Source of the DNA: Macrotis lagotis
Lineage: Eukaryota > Chordata > Mammalia > Peramelemorphia > Peramelidae
Assembly: GCF_037893015.1 (NCBI RefSeq)
Contig: NC_133666.1
Location: forward strand, 563,917,468-563,981,467
DNA length: 64,000 bases
Reading direction: 5' to 3'
The translations under genes were made by a program, and so were the position numbers. Positions 45,571 through 57,026 of this stretch are shown one piece after another (within the stretch, counting starts at the first letter, position 1; each line of letters begins with the position of its first letter). Below the pieces are notes generated by a model. The model searched no databases. It was not told where the DNA came from and was given only the letters and a program-made list of their open reading frames with translations.

Positions 45571-45723
45571 GGGCGGCTAGGTGGCTCAGTGGATAGAGCA
45601 CTGGCCCTGGAGTCAGGAGTACCTGAATTCAAATTTGGCCTCAGACACTTATTAATTACCTAGCTGTGTGGCCTTGGGCAAGCCACTTAACCCCATTGCC
45701 TAGCAACAACCTATTAAAAAAAA
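45571..45723 (+). mobile_element. Well-preserved short tRNA-derived SINE
   Basis: It starts gggcggctaggtggctcagt, includes ggatagagcactggccctgg (A-box region) and acctgaattcaaatttggcc (B-box region), and ends with aaaaaaaaa. A perfect 17-bp duplication agaaatgctagaaaagg (45554-45570 and 45724-45740) flanks it. It is among the youngest insertions here. Confidence 0.97.
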
Positions 45724-46099
45724 AGAAATGCTAGAAAAGGAAAAAAAAAGGAAGAGGATGACGATGATGAAGAAAGAAGAATTTATAGTGCAGTTCGTTT
45801 TATCAGTCATAAGCATAATCCCTCTTATTATGCATGTGTGTGTATGCATATGCCCAAAACTCAACCTGAAGAGTTAGAAAGAGAAATTCCATTCAAAAGC
45901 TCTTTATTATTTGAAAGTATACCTACTAAATTTCTTGCAGGGATTATCTATATTAATTAACTATAAAATATTCTTTGCATCAAAATAATTTTAAAAACAA
46001 TTATTTTTCGCAAATAGGTCATGCCAATTGATTTGCATTACCTAAATAATTCATTTATTCATACTGTACAAAGCTCCTAAAACATATTATATACCTAGA

Positions 46100-46740
46100 A
46101 TAAATAATGACATTCACATGGAAGAATAAAACTAATAATGAAAAAAAGAAGGAAAGAAGGGAATCTAACAGGATCATGTCTTAAACTATACTTCAAAGTA
46201 GCAACCACTTTAAAAATATGGTACTGTTTGGAAAAAAGAGGGGTCAATCAGTGTAACAGATTAGGTATATTACATACAGAAGAAAACAAGTATAACATAA
46301 TATTTTATAAACCCAAAGACCTCAGTAAATGGGGGAAGGGCCTACTATTTGATTTTTTTCAAAAGCTATTGGAAAATCTCAACAGGAGTCTGGCAGAAAT
46401 TAGCTTTAGATCACTCCATACAGCCAGATAAGCAACAAAAGGAGTCATGAACCAAATGTTAAAAAGTCACATCATAAATAAATCAGAGGATCGGGGAGAA
46501 ATTGTCTTTCAGTTCTATGAATGGACATAGGGTTCATGACTAAACAAATAATAGAGATGGTCACATACAAATAAACAAATTTGGTTATGTAAAATTAATA
46601 AGATTTTGCACAACCAAATCTAGGAAAGCAAAAATCATAATGAGAACAAGTTTCTTCAAGACATGTTTGAACATATAACATGGTCAAAGAATATGAACAA
46701 CTTTTCAAAAGAATAAATGTATTTTACCAATAATCATATG
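46100..46740 (+). mobile_element. Old L1 ORF2 fragment
   Basis: Words in order are catggaagaataaaactaat, gtcttaaactatacttcaaa, ataaacccaaagacctcagt, aattagctttagatcactcc and aagaatatgaacaacttttc. They correspond to the C-terminal third of ORF2. Frame 46138-46431 is a surviving piece with no known retained activity. Confidence 0.6.
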
Positions 46741-46880
46741 AAAAATAAAGTGACTGTGGGCAAGTCACTTAACCCTGATTACCTAGGGTCATTTCCAGTC
46801 ATCCTGATTCATATCTGGCCACTGGACTCAAATGGCTCTGGAGGAGAAATCAAAGAAAACCTCAAAAATTGGAGAGTTAT
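46741..46880 (+). mobile_element. Long-tailed marsupial SINE fragment
   Basis: gtgggcaagtcacttaaccc, ggtcatttccagtcatcctg and tctggccactggactcaaat match the family of 2622-2892; the 5' half is missing. Confidence 0.75.
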
Positions 46881-47069
46881 TGGATATCTGACTGGCTTAT
46901 GACAATAGGACAATGATGTTACTACCAAATATATATAAATTAGAGTTATAATCATTAAATTACCAAAGAGATATTTATAAGAATTTTATAATAAATAATT
47001 GCTAAAGTCATTTTTGAAGAATAAATGCTCAAATTATGCTTCAAAGTAGTATACTGTGTAATTAGTATA

Positions 47070-47145
47070 CTATAGGGTGAGTTAGGTGGCACAGTGGATA
47101 GAGGATTGGGCATAAAATCAGGAATATCTGAAATGTGTTCAGAAA
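47070..47145 (+). mobile_element. SINE 5' fragment
   Basis: gagttaggtggcacagtgga and tagaggattgggcataaaat are the first ~70 bp of the short SINE family; the remainder is lost. Confidence 0.7.
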
Positions 47146-47399
47146 ATGTGTTTGGCCCAACCAATCAACACATTGAAAATGATTCATTGTTATGTGGAAT
47201 GTTTCTCATCTATGATTTGTCATCATTTTAAAGGATTAAGGGGCAGTATATTAATTCTGTACCTGATTTGATCCAGTTAATTCAGGTTCAACATTGGAAT
47301 GAAATGAGATAGTTATAGATCATTGAATAATTATAGAAATTTTATTTTGCTGTATCATAGAAAGGACATTTTAAACTGCTATAGTAGCACTTTTTTTTC

Positions 47400-47830
47400 A
47401 ATTGTCTTATTATGGTAATATTTCCATATAGCTGTTAATATGTTTGCAATTCTCCTTTTGAGAATTGTTTGCTCCTGTCATTTGACAGCTTTTCTATTGG
47501 GGTAAAACTTTTGGTTTTATAAATTACAGTAAATTTTCTTTATAGCTTCAATATGAATCATACATTATCTGAGAATTTTGATACAATATTGTTTTTTTAG
47601 TTAACTTTCCTTATCATTTTAAATACATTGATTTTGTTTTGTAGATATCTTTCAATTTTAGGTGAAAAAGTAATTTTACTTCTTATAATTGTATTTCTTG
47701 TTTTGTTAAGAATTAACCTGTAGAAAGAGTTGTGGATATAATATAATGAGCTTCTCTTCTAATTTTTGTTTTAAGCACATTATCTTCCTTAGGGTAAGAA
47801 TTTAATAAATACTCTCTGTCTCTGGATTTC
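47400..47830 (-). mobile_element. Old L1 ORF2 fragment
   Basis: Plus-strand words are tctccttttgagaattgttt, gctcctgtcatttgacagct, ttttctattggggtaaaact and attgattttgttttgtagat, the complement of the ORF2 C-terminal coding region. Confidence 0.55.
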
Positions 47831-48664
47831 TCTCCCTTCCTACTCACCTTTCCATCCAGAAGAATAAAGAATCCCCAAAATAATAAGAATCATTTCCTAC
47901 TTGAAAGTAAGGTATTACCTTTAACATTTGGAAAAATAACAAAAAAAGTTTCAAATAAATTTTCCCAAAGATAAATCTTCAGATTTGAGTATTATTTTTT
48001 AAAAAACTTATTTTTTCTAATCAAGAATTTAAAGCTATCTCACTTATTCCATTGGTCGGACTTGTACATAATTTTCTTTTCATTTTTCATTTATTCATCC
48101 AGCATTTATGAAGTATCTACCACTTCCAAAACATTATATTAGACAGCTGGAAAAGTAAAAAAGAGAAATAGTTCTTTCCTTCATAGAATTTACTATATAG
48201 TAATAAAGTTTTTAATCATTGCAAATTTCAAGGTTGTTCATTTTCTGAAATATTTTGCTTCCTTATTATATACATTATTTTTAAGTATCCTAATTTAAAA
48301 CTAAGTTTTAATTTGTCTTATTGACCTTCACCTCAAAATTCTTGTAGCCGCTGCCAAACTCAATCATTTGTTTTTTTTTTATGATGTTATTAAACTTGGA
48401 CGCTAATTGTTATATCGATGTCAACTTTCTATTTGAAACTACCAATGTGAGGAACTCGTCTTCTCCAATGATGAAGCCAGTGTCTCTAATAGCTACTATT
48501 CATTCTCATTTCTTTGAGGATTTGAGGATAATATTGCATTTCTTTTTCATGCCGATAAACATGGCCATTCCTAAAAGTTAGAAAAAAAGGAAATATGCCA
48601 AGTTTGCTTGGCACACAGTTTGAACTAGTTTAGGCTTGAGGGTTTTGGCTGTTCCACTTTACAA
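47831..48664. other. Largely unassigned sequence
   Basis: 48090-48200 has a faint 5' portion of the old unclassified repeat (tcatccagcatttatgaagt). Nothing else is recognised. Confidence 0.35.
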
Positions 48665-48765
48665 CAAGTTTTCAACCTCAGTTTCCTCATCATTAAAATG
48701 AGAGTTTGTAGTAGACAATGTCCAATGGCTCCTTTCCAGATCTAAATCTGGGTTTCAATTCTCTC
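48665..48765 (+). mobile_element. MIR 3' half
   Basis: aacctcagtttcctcatcat, aaaatgagagtttgtagtag and ggctcctttccagatctaaa. Confidence 0.65.
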
Positions 48766-49540
48766 AACCTAGGAAATAACAATATTTGTATTTATACAAC
48801 ATTCCTTTTGAAACTTTTAAAGGGTGCTAATAAATGAAACTTCCTCCAAGTTACAATGTGTTCTTCTATTGGATTTTTATTGTTCTTTTTGAGAAGTTGC
48901 AAATCATTTCTACTTGGTAGTGCTGAAGTATTTAATACCTTTCAGAGACAAACACTGAGAGGTTGCATCAATTGGAGCAATTTAGTGACAACTCTTTAAT
49001 GGTAGATCTCTTCTGGAAGACTCAAAAGAGAGGAGCCTGGTTAGTGATGAGTCATTTCTAGTGTTATGTAGAAAGATGAATGTCTGTCTATGAAGATCTG
49101 TGTAAAGAAACATTTTTCTTTGGTCTGTCCTGAGACACAGATTTTAATAAGGCTGGCTGCTCATAATATCAACCTTCATGTGCAGGGATGCCATTAGACA
49201 GCTAGTTCAAGGAGTGAATGACATGAAGAAGTACTTGGTATGTAGAAAGAAATCATAAATAATTCCAGATGCAGTTAAGTTGAATTGTTGGTAGGGTAGA
49301 TGAATGACAACAACCTTATTTTTATATCAAATACATGGTTTCTATGGATAGTCCAATTGTCATTTATCAAACAACTTAGAAGGCTCTTTACAGTGGAACC
49401 CCAGATCAGTAGGAGGTTCTACTTATTTCCAGGATATATATGATCACAGGATTACGAAACAACCCTGGGAAGAATCTTCTTTATACTAAGCTGCTTTCTC
49501 TGGAATGATATAGGAACTTCTAAGGTATCATTATGTGGAA
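48766..49540. other. Single-copy sequence
   Basis: No repeat, RNA gene or coding signal is recognised. Confidence 0.35.
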
Positions 49541-49544
49541 AATC

Positions 49545-50330
49545 CAGACCAATATAACAAGCATTGATTATTTTCAGTATTATACGCAAGATATTATGCT
49601 AAGTGATGGAGACTAGAAAATGAAACAAAGTTGCTGTCTTCAAGGAGCATACATTCTAAAGGGGGAGGAAGGAATTGTTGGAATTTTAAGTTTTAGGAAA
49701 TTCCCTGTGAATAAATGCCCCCCCCGCCAAAGGAATTGGACACTTTCATTACAACTTACATATCATTGTTCTTGACAACTTTCTAAGATATATAAGTTGC
49801 AGAATGTGTCAGAGGCAAGTGATCTGGGCTCTGAAGTTAACTCCTTATGCCATCCTTGATTGTTTCTTCTAATTATGAAATCCAAAAATACCATTATATA
49901 TATATATATATATAATATATAAAACATGTATATACATTATTATATAAATTTTATATAAATATAAATAAATAGGATATATATATATATTATATATATTATA
50001 TAATGGTTATTGTCGGAAGGAGGAGCACATCAATAATTTTGGGAATGGTGGAAAGTTTCATATGAACATGAGAGGCGACTGATGAACTGAACCTTGAAGG
50101 AAGCCAACATAGTAGAGAGGATAGAATGCATTGTCAACTCAGGAAACATGACATGGAGGCAGCTGATTTCTCTCAAGAAGACTGTAGCAAATACACTTTA
50201 GAGTGAGAATGCTGTTTAATAGGGAAAATTAAGCTCTTTGAATGACGGGTAAGGTTTGATGAGGTGAGATTCCTTCTGAAAATCAATTCCAGTCACTACT
50301 GCAATATTTTGGGTAGGGATATCTATTTCT
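49545..50330 (+). repeat. Old unclassified repeat with internal AT-rich tract
   Basis: aagatattatgctaagtgat and aaggagcatacattctaaag (to 49680), later gaactgaaccttgaaggaag and agagaggatagaatgcattg (50080-50135). Non-homologous sequence and a TA-rich tract (49892-50003) lie between the parts. Confidence 0.5.
49892..50003. repeat. TA-rich simple repeat
   Basis: Two (TA)n runs separated by ataaat-rich sequence. Confidence 0.9.
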
Positions 50331-50414
50331 GATCATGATTGGTAAGACCAAAAACCTGAATGAGAAACCAGGATCCATAAGGAACCCTTTAAGAGATGTT
50401 ATAGATCAAATTTA

Positions 50415-50635
50415 ACATTTTGTTGTTGTTTGATCATGTCCAAAACTTCATGACCCCCATTTAGGTTTTTTTGTCACATTTACTCATTTATAGGTGAGGG
50501 TGAGAAAAATGAGACAAACAGGATTAAGTGAGTTGTCCAGAATCACAGTTAATAAGTGTCTAAAGTAAATTTGGACTCAGGAAGATGAGTCTTACTTACT
50601 CCAGGTCCAGACACTAAACCACCTAGCTGCCTGTC
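50415..50635 (-). mobile_element. Long marsupial CORE-SINE
   Basis: Plus-strand view: ttgttgttgtttgatcatgt, gagacaaacaggattaagtg, tttggactcaggaagatgag and accacctagctgcc. A short L2-like end (gtatacctaataaatgcttt) follows. Confidence 0.8.
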
Positions 50636-50799
50636 TCCTGCTACATAGTATACCTAATAAATGCTTTCTACCTTATACCCTGCCTAAGAAATAGTTAGCT
50701 AAATATTTATAAAATCAAGTTTCTGGAATTTGGTGGGTATGATATAAAGTAATTGAGTTCAACTGTGAAACTGATTCTTCCCTTCCTAATGACAGGTTA

Positions 50800-50837
50800 T
50801 ATGTATGTGAGTTAACATATGTAAACTCACATACATA
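50800..50837. repeat. Near-perfect 38-bp palindrome
   Basis: The left arm tatgtatgtgagtt (50800-50813) is the exact reverse complement of aactcacatacata (50824-50837). The centre acatatgt is itself palindromic. A single A-A mismatch pair (50814 and 50823) interrupts otherwise complete symmetry. Confidence 0.95.
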
Positions 50838-50879
50838 CATGTATGGGGACTGCCATATGTTGGGAGATGGGTGGGGTGA

Positions 50880-51470
50880 TTTTTATATGTTTTTTCTTGC
50901 TATACCTTTGAAGTAAATATTCCTTTATAAAAGCAAATATGACTATTAAGCAGTAAATGGAACTGCTGTAGAATATAGGAGACCAAATGAGGGAACGATG
51001 TTCATGGGACCTTGAGCCAATGGCAAAGAATATCTCTTAAGGGTCTTGGAAAAAACCCTGGAGAGAGGGATAAAAATGTATCTTTGGCTTTTAAGCAGAA
51101 TGGGTCAGGTCAATTATATTGATATGAAATAATATTCATGTTATATTTCAATGGGTCTTATGATCTCTTGGGATGGTCTGTTATGGTTTAATACTCTGAT
51201 GGACCTATGATCTATTCAACATGGTCAAAATTCTTTATTCCCCATTTTTCAACCTGTGTCATTCTCTCCAGGAAAAGCTTGGGATAGCTCAAAGACAAAT
51301 GAAATATCCTAAGTCTATTCAACCCACTTTCCCTACTTCTTGCATAAATCTGGACTCTATTCAACTCTGAAAATTGAAAATATGATAAATAAAATTCAAA
51401 TACGAATGCATTCAATAGAACAAAAGCAAATTACATTCCACTATGGGTTCAATGCTGTACTTGCATATTA
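50880..51470. other. No recognisable feature
   Basis: The minus-strand frame at 51212-51415 has no recognised domain. Confidence 0.4.
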
Positions 51471-51472
51471 AG

Positions 51473-51474
<2 letters not shown>

Positions 51475-51523
<49 letters not shown>
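51475..51523. repeat. (TA)n microsatellite
   Basis: About 24 TA units, followed immediately by a 23-bp copy of sequence from 1.4 kb upstream. Confidence 0.98.
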
Positions 51524-51526
<3 letters not shown>

Positions 51527-51557
51527 TGCATTGTCAACTCAGGAAAGTTGACAATAT
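51524..51557. other. Probable templated insertion with hairpin
   Basis: The 23 bases starting gaatgcattgtcaac are identical to 50124-50146, same strand, offset exactly 1400 bp. They are followed at once by gttgacaat, the reverse complement of the attgtcaac inside the copied segment, giving a 9-bp stem with an 8-nt loop. Confidence 0.7.
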
Positions 51558-52174
51558 ATTTGAGAAAATATATATTACATAATTATCAGATACATATATA
51601 ATAAAAGCTCACACAATACAGATGAAATGTGGAGATGATACAAGATATAAAATTTCATTGTCTCTGGGCAGTCAAAAATTAAGACACTCTTGTTTGTCCC
51701 TTTCCAATAAGAAGTTAGCATTTGAGGAAAATAACTCTCTCATATGCATTTCTATCTCCTGCTATTAATCCTAAAATTACACTGGAATGTGGCAGATGTA
51801 GAAATAGCCCAGGGATGAACAGTGGAAAAGAAAAGAAAAGGTGCTCTATAGAAAAATGTGCTTTATCTACTCCCTGTTGAATTCCTTTAACAAAAAACCT
51901 ACAAGCTTGAGATAAATTAACCTAAATAACTGAAGGAAATGAGTGAATGAATTATCCTTTTGTTTATCATCAGTGAAAATCTCTATAGCACCTTTAACAC
52001 TTTAGATCCTTTCTTATCATAGTAAATGCTAAGCCCTATAGGATTGAATTTTCCTATTTTTCTTATGTTTGTAATCAGTTATCAGTTCATTGGTGGGCCT
52101 CTATTGGATTCACTACTTTATTGGACTCTCTGGAAGTTAGGGACCTTGCTATTGCAAGTAATTTGCCATTTCTT
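51558..52174. other. No recognisable feature
   Basis: Single-copy-looking sequence. Confidence 0.4.
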
Positions 52175-52225
52175 TCTCTCTGTCTCTGTCTCTGTCTCTG
52201 TCTCTGTCTCTGTCTCTGTCTCTGT

Positions 52226-52298
<73 letters not shown>
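52175..52298. repeat. Compound (TCTCTG)n(CT)n tract
   Basis: About nine TCTCTG units are followed by about 34 CT units. Open frames on both strands here come from the repeat. Confidence 0.98.
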
Positions 52299-52301
<3 letters not shown>

Positions 52302-52407
52302 AAGGAAAAAAACATTGTGGGACTGTTAGTGGAGGCTAAAATTTCAATTGAAACAGCAGTTTTTAAATCTCTTAGCAGAGAGATGCCTCCAGAGAGGTAT
52401 GAGTACA

Positions 52408-52428
52408 CAGCAGCAGCAGCAGCAGCAG
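52408..52428. repeat. (CAG)7 microsatellite
   Basis: Seven perfect CAG units followed by tagatgg. Confidence 0.97.
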
Positions 52429-52429
52429 T

Positions 52430-53565
52430 AGATGGAGGACCTTTCCAGGGGAATGACTCTAAGGCTTGTGGCTGATGGAATAATTTTTCCCCCTAGCTCA
52501 ACACTAAGTTTATTATGAAAGCATGGCAGAGAGTGATTAAACTATGTTCAGTTGAAGAAATTGCTGGAGCAAAGTTGAATTTATCCTTACTCACAGTTTC
52601 TATTTTCTGTTTTATTGCCGCCTGTCCCAGGAAGCATGATTCATTATGAAGTGTTTTTCTGCTATTTTAAAATTTGCCTACTAACCATTTGTATTTTTAA
52701 TGATGCTTTTCTAGATGAAGCTAGGTAATTTGAGCTATGCTCCAGTTTTGAATTTTTTTTTATTTTTATAGAGAGTGTGTGATAAAAGGGAGAGACTTGC
52801 GAATAATTGATCAAATTTAAGAAATCACCTTTCTGGCCTGGAAATCAACAAAATTGCCTGGGGGCATAGAGATTTATGAGTTTTCTTGAAATAAGTATTT
52901 TTAAGCTTTCTACTTCGCAGAGAAGAGAAACCACATGCAGCCAATGCTCTTTCCTTAGGCTAAAAACATTCCTTGAGCAGCTCTTGCTATGCCCCATTAC
53001 CTTTAGATTTTCTTCCATTTTTCTTCCACATTTCCACTCCTAATACTAAGGCAAGAAATTGGAGTGGGAAAAGAGGTAAGAGACCTTCAACCTTCAGAGA
53101 AAGTCAAAACTTGAGTTGACCCTAATGAATGGAGACAAGTACAGTTAAGAAGAATCAAATTCACCCTGTCCTCCAAAGGGATGGAGGAAGTGTTACTTAG
53201 CCACATGGCACTCCACACTGACATCTACTGGACAGCATTATTATTTACCTAGACTATTTGACTTTCTGAAATTCAGTGTTTCAATCTGTTCTTTACCCAG
53301 TGAATTTTCTCTTATCTGACATTTTTGGGAAATATGTGGTTTGTTTTTTAATCAAACATTCTAATAATTTAGATTCAATTCTATGTGTAAGTATATCCTA
53401 TATAGATCCCAATTTTTGAAAAAGAATACATCATAATACACAATGATAAAATAACCTTTGATGATTCAGAAGGTACTTTAGGATCTTGTAGTGTCTCAGT
53501 CATTATTTTGAACATCTCCACTTAGTGGATTTTAGATGCAATTAAATGAACTCAGAGGAGTCATA
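52430..53565. other. Single-copy block with possible conserved core
   Basis: No repeat is recognised. 52590-53060 has mixed composition, with TAAT and CATTA words (ttcattatgaagtg) and no open frame. It is a candidate conserved noncoding region. Confidence 0.3.
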
Positions 53566-54058
53566 AACTTGAAGTTGAAAGGAATCTTAGAGATCATCCC
53601 ATTTAAGCCCTATTTTTCCCTTTACTTTGAAACAAATGTAGTTTGTTTAGATTAAGAATCTTGTTTAAGATCATAAAGCTAATTATTGGAGTTTTAGGGC
53701 ATTATTTTTATGAAACCACTTTCTCTTTTGAAGGCTAAAATCATGTTGCATTAATATTCTTTTACCCAGTAGGGCAAAGATGAGAACATATTGTTTGCAG
53801 CTGCCTCCAATTGTTTAGTCATTTTTAGTCATGTCCAACTCTTTGTGACCTCATTTGGGACTTTCTTGGTAAAGATACTGGAGTGGTTTGTCATTTCCTT
53901 CTCCAGCTCATTTTATAGATTAGGAAATTGAGGCAAACAGTGTTAAATGACTTCCCTAGGGTCAACCAGATAGTAAGGGTCTTAGGTCAGATTTGAACTC
54001 AAGAAGATTAGTTTCCTGAAACTTAGACCTGGTACTCTTTCCACTATGCCACCTAGCC
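53566..54058 (-). mobile_element. Old SINE-like relic followed by a long CORE-SINE
   Basis: 53566-53720 has agttgaaaggaatcttagag and agaatcttgtttaagatcat (old relic). 53812-54058 is a clear minus-strand long SINE: cttggtaaagatactggagt, ccttctccagctcattttat, gaggcaaacagtgttaaatg, cactatgccacctagcc. Confidence 0.75.
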
Positions 54059-54882
54059 ATCATATGATTATACTACATTTCTCTATATAAAGTGGTCACT
54101 CTTTGTGGCTAAAGGGACTTGAAGAACAAAAAGAATCAGAACTAGATTATTCCATCTTGTAGAATGATATAAAATGGTTCCTTTCATTTAAAGCCTTTGG
54201 GCTTCAACTCTTAAGATATAATCCTATAATATTTTAGTTCCTGACAAATTCATGAGTTTAGTTCCACTGCTAACTTTCCAGGTTGAAACAGATATTTTTA
54301 TTAAAATTCTGTAAAACTAGGTCTATACACTAAAATTGTTTAAAGAAATTGACAGGATATGCCTAGCTATGTTTATTTAACTTGAATTCATTGTTTTCAA
54401 GGTAAATTGAGTTACTCAACAAACAATTATTAACTACTTTCTATGTCTTGAGGACTTTTCTAAGCACTAGGGATATAAAAGTGATGAAAAATCAGTCCAT
54501 TCCCTTACAGAACCTATAGTTCAACAAGAGAGAGACAACATACAAGACTAGGTACATATAAAATATTTACAGTGTAGTTAATAGGAAATCTAAAACAAGA
54601 AGACAATAATAGCTTGGGAGCACCAGGACAGGTTACCTGCAGAAGGTGAGATTTGATCAGAAATATGAAAGAAGCCATGGATTAGAGGTGGTAGAATAGA
54701 AGTAGCTGACCATTCTCAAAATGGAGAACATCCAAGAGAAAGGATATAGAGTAAGGAATAATAAATAAATCAGTGTAGTTGAATCATACAGTGCATGGAG
54801 GAAAGGAAAGTGTAAAATGATTGGAAAGAAAGAAAGCAACCAGGTAATTAATAACTTTAAATGAAAAATAACTTTATATTTT

Positions 54883-55050
54883 ATATATAAATGTAAATGT
54901 ACACATATACATACATCTCTATATCTCTCTATGAGGAGTTGATTTTATCTATCTTGAAGGTGATAAAATATATAAATGTAAATATACACATATACATATA
55001 TACATCTCTCTCTCTAATATGGAGGTGATTTATCTATCTTGGTGGTGATA
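54883..55050 (+). repeat. Two-copy ~84-bp tandem duplication
   Basis: The order tatataaatgtaaat, acacatatacata, catctct, ggaggtgattt/gagttgatttt, tatctatctt, ggtgat occurs twice (54883-54964 and 54965-55050) with scattered differences. It lies inside the old repeat. Confidence 0.85.
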
Positions 55051-55254
55051 GAAACAATAGAATATATTAAGTGGGTGAATGACATGGTCAGAACTATACT
55101 TCATAAAAAATATATCAGCAGCTTAGTGGAAGATGAAGTTTGGAGCAGGGAAAGACTTGAGGCAGGTAGATAAATCAGAAAGTTATTTGAATAATCCAAG
55201 AGAAAAGTGATGGGGACTCAGATGAATAAATGGAGAGAAGAGCCCCTGAAGAGC

Positions 55255-55311
55255 CTCTGCCCCTGAAATTTATAGTTCTTGCACTAGTATTTGGCCTTTT
55301 CTTTCTCAACA
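55255..55311 (+). other. Probable 57-bp templated insertion
   Basis: This segment (starting ctctgcccctgaaatttata) matches 56970-57026 at 55 of 57 positions on the same strand. It interrupts an old repeat, whereas the downstream match lies in non-repeat sequence, so the downstream copy is the likely source. Confidence 0.7.
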
Positions 55312-55817
55312 CAGAGGCATACATACATATATACATAAAACAATACACATGCAAATATATAACATATATGTAGCTATATATGCATAAATATACATATACG
55401 AGAAATGACATAAGGATATAAAATACAAGATTTGGCAACAGATTGGATGTATGAGATAAGTGGGAGAAATAAATGCGGATTTAAAAAGAAATCATAGTCA
55501 TACCCCACTATCTAACCCTTCCCAATTAATCTCTTGGTACAAAGAAAAATTAGAATAAAATGTCCCAAGAAAGTAGTGATTGTGGCAGATTGGGAGAGGT
55601 ATAATTCACCTGAACTTCTGACTTTAAAATCCCATGCTCTTTCCATTGCTCCATTCTTAGTACAATTAAAGACTCAAATGTAATTTGTGTGTAATACATA
55701 TAGTATAGAAAAAATTGTATTTGAAAGAAACTGACTTCACTTCTTACCAATTTCTATTTCAACACTTGTTAAATGAAAATGAACCCTGACCCAAGTGATG
55801 GAGGTAAAAAAATCATG

Positions 55818-55845
55818 AATAATAATAATAATTAATAATAATAAT
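55818..55845. repeat. (AAT)n microsatellite
   Basis: About nine units, one interrupted. Confidence 0.95.
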
Positions 55846-55986
55846 CAATGATGAAATAATAATCCTCATAATAGACCTCCCCAATCTCAAATCCCCATAT
55901 ATTTGGTGTATTTTGCTTCTTCTCTAATACCTTTATACTTGGTTTTTCAAGGGATTCTCCCATGAGCTCTCACCTCTTTACAAAAA

Positions 55987-55988
<2 letters not shown>

Positions 55989-56068
<80 letters not shown>
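55989..56068. repeat. Compound (AT)n(AC)n microsatellite
   Basis: About 15 AT units run directly into about 25 AC units. Confidence 0.99.
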
Positions 56069-56069
56069 T

Positions 56070-56968
56070 TCTTTCTATTTTCTCTGGGACCAAGAATGGA
56101 AATTGCAATTGATCTGATTTAGCTTCATTTTACTGTTGTCTTCTTTTCAGTTACTATAGTCACATATATTAGTGCCTTGGTTCTTGGTAAATCTCCAGGT
56201 AATACCTTTAAAGCCAACTTAGGTGAGAAACTCCTTTCCACTTAATGAATCACCTAAAAATTTTAGGTGCTCCCAGTGTATTTCTTGAACTCTTTCCTGG
56301 AGGTGAATGTTCCAGAGCTGTTCATAAGTACTAACTTACACTCTGTTAATATACCTGATTTTGTTACTCATCCAAGCCCTATTTCTGTGACTTTGGGAGG
56401 GGGAGGGACATTTCATGTTTCCATTTGCTCAATACATTATGATTTATCTTGCTCTGTGTTTTATTGACATGGATTTCATATTGAGACTTGCTATTGTTTA
56501 CATTTTAGTCTTCAGCATGAAGCAATTATTTTCCTGGGGTTACAAGTGTTGGGTAGATTTGAGATAGATATACTTACAGTAATTTCCCAAAGCATTTTAA
56601 AAACTGGAGGAAAAAGGCTTGTCCTTAACATACTTATTTGGTTAAAGGTTATTAGCAAATAGCAGCAAATCAGAGGGGATTGTATGGTGACCTGTGGCTC
56701 TTCATTAACTGGTATATCATTCTTGGTTTCCAGAGCAGGTTTAATTTATTCATTATTTTTGATATTCTCAGCGATGAGATTTCTTTGTTTTTGCCTTAGA
56801 TTCCCTGGTAGGCCTGTCAGATATTTTGCCATAACTTGGTTAACATCATCTTTACTTAAGTTTACTATGTCACAGATCAAATATCTAATTATATGCTTGC
56901 TTGCTTCCTGTGATCTAGCACTGTTGGTCTCCTGTCAACACCAGTTTTAAAATTGAATTCCTCTGGCA
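56070..56968. other. No recognisable feature
   Basis: Frames at 56267-56467 and 56684-56950 lack domains. No repeat is recognised. Confidence 0.4.
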
Positions 56969-56969
56969 G

Positions 56970-57026
56970 CTCTGCCCCTGAAATTTATAGTTCTTGCACT
57001 AGTATTTGGCCTTTGCTTGCTCAACA
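56970..57026 (+). other. Likely source of the templated insertion at 55255
   Basis: Near-identical partner of 55255-55311, differing at two T/G positions near the 3' end. The flanks are unrelated on both sides. Confidence 0.65.

Larger units (their letters stand above)
54400..55480 (+). repeat. Old unclassified repeat, longest copy
   Basis: Words in order are actcaacaaacaattattaa, aagcactagggatataaaag, aggttacctgcagaaggtga, gcagcttagtggaagatgaa, gcagggaaagacttgaggca and ataatccaagagaaaagtga. Later pieces (tttggcaacagattggatgt) continue after an interruption at about 55250-55395 that holds a templated insertion and a TA-rich run. Confidence 0.6.

Noticed and set aside
52026-52475. 149-codon open frame with serine/leucine/valine repeats
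   Set aside because: Most of it is translated TCTCTG and CT repeat, and the opposite strand is open for the same reason.
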